DNA of 64,000 nt, taken from the NCBI GenBank assembly GCA_938005545.1, contig CALKXV010000009.1:1-64000 (forward strand), written 5' to 3'. Source of the stretch: an uncultured Paracoccaceae bacterium. GTDB lineage: Bacteria; Pseudomonadota; Alphaproteobacteria; Rhodobacterales; Rhodobacteraceae. The position numbers and the translations under genes are program-made. The notes under the pieces are model-generated. The model did no database searches. It saw only the letters and a list, made by a program, of their open reading frames with translations, and was not told where the DNA came from. Positions 59,728 to 64,000 of the stretch are shown here, one piece after another. Every line of letters starts with the position of its first letter. Position 1 is the stretch's first letter.

Positions 59728-61443
59728 TTAGTTACCGATCCGGTACCAGTCGGCGATGTTCCAAAGCTCACTGTCCCAGACATTAAGCTTTACGCCACCC
59801 AAGGAATTGGCGTGGGCCGACAAACGACCACGGTGAACCAGCGGGATCATACCGCCGTTTTCGACCATCATGTCATTTAGCTGAGCTGCCAATTCGCCGC
59901 GCTTAGCAATGTCGGCTGTGTTGGACAATTCGGCGTGAAGGGCGTCGAATTCCTCCATGCAGAACCGCGAGATGTTCTCGCCTTGCCATTGCGACGCAGG
60001 CGATGGTGCCTTGTCGCAAAGACCATTACCCAGGTACGACTGTGGGTCTGTGCCGTTGAAGGTGTTGGCGTACATTTCAACGTCGGCATAGAATTTCTGG
60101 AAGGTGTCAGGCGACCCTGCGTCCCCACCAAAAAAGACCGATGCATCAAGGTTTCGCAGTTCGGCTTCGATGCCAATTTCGCTCCACCACTGTTTGATCA
60201 GCGCCTGGAAGTCCTGACGTACTGCGTTGGTCGACGTCTGGTAGAGAATTTTCAGCGGAACGCCGTCTTTCTCACGTACACCGTCACCGTCTGTGTCGAC
60301 AATTCCAGCGGCATCAAGCATGGCATTGGCACCAGCAAGGTCTTGCGTCGAACAATCGAAAGTGGTCGATGCATAGACGTTTGGCACAGGCACCCAGTTA
60401 CAAGTGACTTTACCTGCCTGACCATAGCCAACCTCAACCAGAAGCGGGCGGTCGATTGCCAAAGACATGGCTTTATAGACGGCCGGATCGCTCAGGAACG
60501 GGTGCGGCCGGATCACCGAGCGCTCGTCCGGGCCAAGTGCCGGATCGGGATTGGTTTGGTTCAGCATGATACGCTCAACTAGCGGGCCGAAGCCTGCGAC
60601 CGGCGTGCCTTTGCCGCCTTCTTGCATCTTGGCGATGACGTCAGGAGCCAGCTGAAGGTTCCAGCCATAGTCGAATTCGCCAGTTTCCATAACGGCGCGA
60701 CCCGAAGCGGTTGCGTCGCCGCCGCCTTTGAACGTCACGCTCGCAAAGGCCGGCTTGCCCGCTTCACGATAGTTTTCATTGGCGGCGAAGGTGATCACGT
60801 CATTCGTCTTGAATTCGGTCACAACGAACGGGCCGGTGCCAATGGGGTTAAAGTTTTCTTCGGTGCACTCGGGTGCTTTTGTACCAAGGCATTCAGCAAA
60901 CTGTGCGGCCTGAAGGATTGGCGCTTCGCCGCCCACAAAAGGTCCGTATGGGTTCGGTGTCGCCTTTTCGAAGGTTACGACCACGGTCTGAGCGTCTGGT
61001 GTTTCAACGCTTGCCACACCTTCGTACTTGGTGGCTTGGGCACAACCGCCCTCGGGGTGGGTGCAGTATTCATAGGTGAATTTAGCGTCCGCTGAGGTGA
61101 ATGCAGACCCATCTGACCATGTCAGACCCGGAGTGATTTTCCAGGTAATCTGCGTCAGGTCTTCGGACACGCCGCCGTTGCTGACCGTGGGCACTTCGTC
61201 AACCAACCAAGCTGTCAGGTTTCCGTTTTCGTCATAGCGCGCCAAAGGTTCGATCACGAGCGATGCGGCTTCGATGTCTTTGGTGCCGCCCGAAAGATAC
61301 GGGTTCAGGATCGACGGAGCCTGCCAATAGATAATTTTGACGTCGCCGTCGCGCGCACGGTCACCTTCGTGGCCATCCGCAAATGCCATTGGCGCGAACG
61401 CCATAGCTGTTGTTGCCCCAAGTAGGGCTGTCATGAGTTTCAT
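59728..61443 (-). CDS. Peptide-type ABC transporter substrate-binding protein (SBP_bac_5)
   Basis: A 571-residue periplasmic binding protein of the DppA/OppA family. A signal peptide (cleaved near AFADG, about residue 22) is followed by the lobe that begins KIIYWQAPSILNPYL, the segment ITPGLTWSDGSAFTSAD (about 98-114) and C-terminal half. The ATG at 61443 has AAGGAG ten bases upstream; an ATG at 61488 would add a basic leader. First gene of the minus-strand operon SBP-LysE-permease-permease and divergent from the ATPase gene. It may bind di- or oligopeptides or other solutes. Confidence 0.93.
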   Translation of the reverse strand: MKLMTALLGATTAMAFAPMAFADGHEGDRARDGDVKIIYWQAPSILNPYLSGGTKDIEAASLVIEPLARYDENGNLTAWLVDEVPTVSNGGVSEDLTQITWKITPGLTWSDGSAFTSADAKFTYEYCTHPEGGCAQATKYEGVASVETPDAQTVVVTFEKATPNPYGPFVGGEAPILQAAQFAECLGTKAPECTEENFNPIGTGPFVVTEFKTNDVITFAANENYREAGKPAFASVTFKGGGDATASGRAVMETGEFDYGWNLQLAPDVIAKMQEGGKGTPVAGFGPLVERIMLNQTNPDPALGPDERSVIRPHPFLSDPAVYKAMSLAIDRPLLVEVGYGQAGKVTCNWVPVPNVYASTTFDCSTQDLAGANAMLDAAGIVDTDGDGVREKDGVPLKILYQTSTNAVRQDFQALIKQWWSEIGIEAELRNLDASVFFGGDAGSPDTFQKFYADVEMYANTFNGTDPQSYLGNGLCDKAPSPASQWQGENISRFCMEEFDALHAELSNTADIAKRGELAAQLNDMMVENGGMIPLVHRGRLSAHANSLGGVKLNVWDSELWNIADWYRIGN

Positions 61444-61751
61444 CTGTTCACTCCTTGCTGGAACTGTCCGCACTTTTTTGCCCGCCAAATGGCGGTTCGG
61501 GTTGAGATTGAAGATTTGCAGGTGGCAAACAAGCGCACTCTGTCCAACTTTTGTTGTTGTTTATCGTCCCACCCAGGGTACGGACATGGTGAGTTCGAAC
61601 GATTTTTGAACGAAATGCAAGCACTGCTGCCATCACGTTCGGCAATTTTTGCGGAAATTTCACTCGGACGCTTGTTTTTTATGCGATTAGTTTGACAGTT
61701 CTTCCCACACAGGTTTAGCGTTTCCGAGCTACCGGGACCTGAAGGATCGTC
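61444..61751. promoter_or_regulatory. Divergent promoter region of the ABC importer
   Basis: A 308-base gap between the SBP and ATPase genes. On the plus strand TTGACA at 61692-61697 matches the -35 consensus exactly, with a weak -10 TTTAGC at 61714-61719 (16-base spacing); the ribosome-binding sequence GAAGGA is at 61741-61746. A GTTCGAAC palindrome lies at 61593-61600. No gene was recognised here. Confidence 0.4.
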
Positions 61752-63587
61752 ATGCTTGATCAACCGCTTGCGTCGTTGCGGAAACTCCGTGTCGAGTTTC
61801 AAACCAAGGATGGCCCCGTTGTGGGCGTCGAAGACGTCAGTTTTGACGTAAATCCGGGTGAAACCGTTTGCATTGTGGGCGAATCGGGTTCGGGTAAATC
61901 CGTGTCTTCTCTGTCTCTTATGCGCCTTGTCGAATTTGGCGGCGGCCAGATTGCTGGCGGTGAGTTGTTGTTTGATCGTGGTGGCAATGAAGGTGTGGTT
62001 GACGTTTCTAAAGCCGACGACGACGTCATGCGCACCATCCGCGGCAATGAAATCGGTATGATTTTCCAAGAGCCAATGACATCGCTCAACCCGGTGTTTA
62101 CCGTTGGTCGCCAATTGACCGAAGGTCTGCGCGTTCACATGGGGTTGTCGAAAGACGCCGCCAACGAGCGCGCGCTAGAGCTGTTGCGTCAAGTGCGCAT
62201 CCCCGAACCCGAACGCCGGATGACGCAGTATCCGCATGAATTGTCAGGCGGTATGCGCCAACGTGTGGTGATCGCGATTGCTTTGGCCTGCGAACCACGC
62301 CTGCTGATCGCAGACGAACCGACAACCGCCCTAGATGTGACCATTCAGGCCGAAATTCTGGCCTTGATTGACCGTCTGAAACGCGAAACCGGCACGGCAG
62401 TTTTGTTCATTACGCACGATATGGCAGTTGTCGCGCAAATGGCCGACCGCGTGGTCGTCATGTTCCGTGGCAACAAGGTAGAAGAAGGCACAGTCGAACA
62501 AATCTTTGAAAACCCATCCCATGCCTACACCAAGTCGCTGCTGGCGGCGGTGCCGAAGCTGGGTGGTATGAAAGGCAAAGTGGCCCCTGAACCCATGCGG
62601 CTGATGGGCGACGAAGGCGGTCGAAAATTCGACGTCGTGCCCGTCGAAGACAAAGTGCTGTTGGACGTGAAGAATTTGGTGACGCGCTTTCCCGTCAAAG
62701 GCGGGTTCCTGCGTCGAACGGTGGCCAATGTTCACGCGGTCGAGGACGTGTCGTTTCAGGTGAAAGCTGGCCAAACACTTAGTCTTGTCGGCGAATCAGG
62801 ATGCGGCAAGTCGTCGTGCGGGCGGTCTGTCTTGCGGCTGGTTGAACCGGTGTCGGGCGAAGTCTGGCTCGATGGCAAGAACATCATGGAGTTTGAGACC
62901 GAAGAGTTGCGCCTTGCGCGCCGCGAAATGCAAATGGTTTTTCAAGACCCCTTCGCATCTTTGAACCCGCAGATGAAACTGGCCGATCAGGTTGCCGAGC
63001 CTTTGCTGAACTACGGGCTGGGCAATGCATCCGAACGCGCCGACCGCGTGGCTTCTTTGTTTGATCGGGTCGAACTACCCCGCAGCTTTCTGAACCGTTT
63101 CCCCCATGAACTTTCCGGCGGACAACGCCAGCGGATCGCAATTGCGCGCGCCTTGTCGCTGAACCCCAAACTGATCATCGCCGACGAAGCGGTCAGCGCC
63201 TTGGACGTTTCGGTTCAGGCGCAGGTCTTGAATCTGTTGATGGAGTTGCAGGCCGAATTAGGGATTTCTATGCTGTTTATCAGCCACGATATGGCCGTGG
63301 TTGAACGGGTCAGCCACAACGTTGGTGTCATGTACCTTGGCCGCATCGTGGAAATTGGCCCGCGTGCGGCGATCTTCGAAGACCCGCGTCACGCCTATAC
63401 GCGCGCGCTTTTGTCCGCTGTGCCTGTGGCCGATCCAAGACAGCGAAAAAGCGAAAAAGATTTGAAATTCAAACCTATTCCATCGCCGATCTTCCCGGTT
63501 GATCACGTGCCGGAGCCTTCGATCTATGACGAAGTGTCACCCGGACATTTCGTTTTGACCGGCGACTGGGGCGGTTTTAACGTATGA
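61752..63587 (+). CDS. Fused double ATPase of peptide-type ABC importer (DppD-DppF type)
   Basis: A 611-residue protein with two ABC ATPase domains, a fusion of DppD and DppF. Walker A motifs are GESGSGKS (43-50) and GESGCGKS (347-354); each half has its signature ([18 protein letters not shown]) and Walker B ([18 protein letters not shown]), and oligopeptide C-terminal helices follow each half. It drives the SBP/permease system encoded divergently. Its stop overlaps the start of the argE-type gene (ATGA), so the two are translated together. Confidence 0.95.
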   Translation: MLDQPLASLRKLRVEFQTKDGPVVGVEDVSFDVNPGETVCIVGESGSGKSVSSLSLMRLVEFGGGQIAGGELLFDRGGNEGVVDVSKADDDVMRTIRGNEIGMIFQEPMTSLNPVFTVGRQLTEGLRVHMGLSKDAANERALELLRQVRIPEPERRMTQYPHELSGGMRQRVVIAIALACEPRLLIADEPTTALDVTIQAEILALIDRLKRETGTAVLFITHDMAVVAQMADRVVVMFRGNKVEEGTVEQIFENPSHAYTKSLLAAVPKLGGMKGKVAPEPMRLMGDEGGRKFDVVPVEDKVLLDVKNLVTRFPVKGGFLRRTVANVHAVEDVSFQVKAGQTLSLVGESGCGKSSCGRSVLRLVEPVSGEVWLDGKNIMEFETEELRLARREMQMVFQDPFASLNPQMKLADQVAEPLLNYGLGNASERADRVASLFDRVELPRSFLNRFPHELSGGQRQRIAIARALSLNPKLIIADEAVSALDVSVQAQVLNLLMELQAELGISMLFISHDMAVVERVSHNVGVMYLGRIVEIGPRAAIFEDPRHAYTRALLSAVPVADPRQRKSEKDLKFKPIPSPIFPVDHVPEPSIYDEVSPGHFVLTGDWGGFNV

Positions 63588-64000
63588 ACGACGCTCCAAA
63601 CCCGCGTATAATACTTGAAGCGCTGGTGAGTTTTCCGACAGTCAGCCGCGATTCCAATTTGCCGCTGATCGACTGGGTCGAAACATATCTGAATGAAATC
63701 GGTGTCACGGCGTACCGAATGCCAAAGGCAGGCGATCCTCGAAAGGCCGCGATCTTTTGCAGCGTTGGTCCGGACGCGCCGGGCGGCGTCGTGTTGTCAG
63801 GCCACACGGACGTTGTGCCGGTTGATGGTCAGGACTGGGCGACTGATCCTTGGGTTGTCACCGAAAAAGACGGCAAGCTCTACGGTCGTGGCACCTGCGA
63901 TATGAAAGGGTTCGATGCGCTGGCTTTGCATGCTTTGCAGCGGGCGCAGACGTCGAACCTGAAACGCCCGCTTCAGGTGGCCCTGTCGTTCGATGAAGAA
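63584..64000 (+). CDS. Acetylornithine deacetylase-like M20 peptidase (partial, runs off the end)
   Basis: The first 139 residues of an ArgE/DapE/M20-family zinc deacylase; the gene continues past 64000. The first metal-binding motif VVLSGHTDVVPVDG (about 69-82, His74 and Asp76), the bridging aspartate in GRGTCDMKGF (about 102-111) and the start of the catalytic glutamate pair (SFDEE at the very end) are all present. Its ATG overlaps the ATPase stop. It resembles acetylornithine deacetylases, but given the linked peptide importer it may be a dipeptidase or deacylase of an imported N-acyl compound. Confidence 0.9.
   Translation, partial: MNDAPNPRIILEALVSFPTVSRDSNLPLIDWVETYLNEIGVTAYRMPKAGDPRKAAIFCSVGPDAPGGVVLSGHTDVVPVDGQDWATDPWVVTEKDGKLYGRGTCDMKGFDALALHALQRAQTSNLKRPLQVALSFDEE

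Overview
The window reads as chromosomal DNA of a marine-type alphaproteobacterium in the Rhodobacteraceae (Roseobacter side). This rests on the content: the ctaC-ctaB-coxF-ctaG-ctaE block followed by SURF1, thrC and an M16 peptidase, a Flp/Tad pilus locus with very short pilins, a DUF1127 gene with a CcsR-like RNA, Bug/TctA-type uptake systems, and a moderately GC-rich base composition. I see no rRNA, tRNA, CRISPR array, complete insertion sequence or prophage. The species is not identifiable from the sequence alone.

Layout. 120-2.0 kb: trpB and a methyltransferase. 2.0-9.3 kb (minus): a MoxR / DUF58 / BatA-DUF4159 / vWA-amidotransferase-like membrane operon plus a small unknown gene, with DUF1285 divergent to it. 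10-12.4 kb (minus): an AT-rich orphan membrane protein and an ADP-ribosylglycohydrolase-family protein. 12.5-13.6 kb: a VOC protein and a WYL regulator behind a strong palindrome. 13.7-22.2 kb (minus): the cytochrome aa3 oxidase subunit and assembly cluster, interrupted by a LysR gene, then SURF1, thrC, M16 peptidase and GNAT. 22.3-28.4 kb: tldD, a lipoprotein, dprA with a CtrA-type box, topA. 28.5-32.1 kb: two membrane proteins and a DprE1/DprE2-like pair. 32.1-46.8 kb: a lytic transglycosylase and the Tad pilus locus (two Flp pilins, cpaB, cpaC, short lipoprotein, tadZ, tadA, tadB, tadC, two TPR lipoproteins, prepilin peptidase, a linked AAA+ ATPase), divided by three terminator-like hairpins.

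47.0-53.4 kb (minus): a MarR-led operon with a complete tripartite tricarboxylate-type transporter (tctC, tctB, tctA), a class I aminotransferase and a TPP-dependent enzyme. 53.4-54.3 kb: a gene-poor, AT-richer patch ending in an isolated C-terminal OB-fold of the error-prone polymerase DnaE2. 54.4-57.1 kb: ferredoxin, FG-GAP protein, DUF1127 gene with a two-hairpin CCUCCUCCC RNA, Mrp ATPase. 57.1-64 kb: a peptide-type ABC importer (SBP, two permeases, a fused double ATPase) with a LysE exporter inside the minus-strand operon and an argE-like M20 deacetylase running off the window end.

The observations most worth following up are: the CcsR-like RNA downstream of DUF1127, whose second hairpin is fully paired only when read from the minus strand; the DprE1/DprE2-like pair with a YbhN-type membrane protein in an organism not expected to make mycobacterial arabinogalactan; a Tad locus with no visible TadE/F/G, a very short lipoprotein in the CpaD position and a dedicated AAA+ ATPase; the CtrA-type box before dprA; and the DnaE2 remnant.
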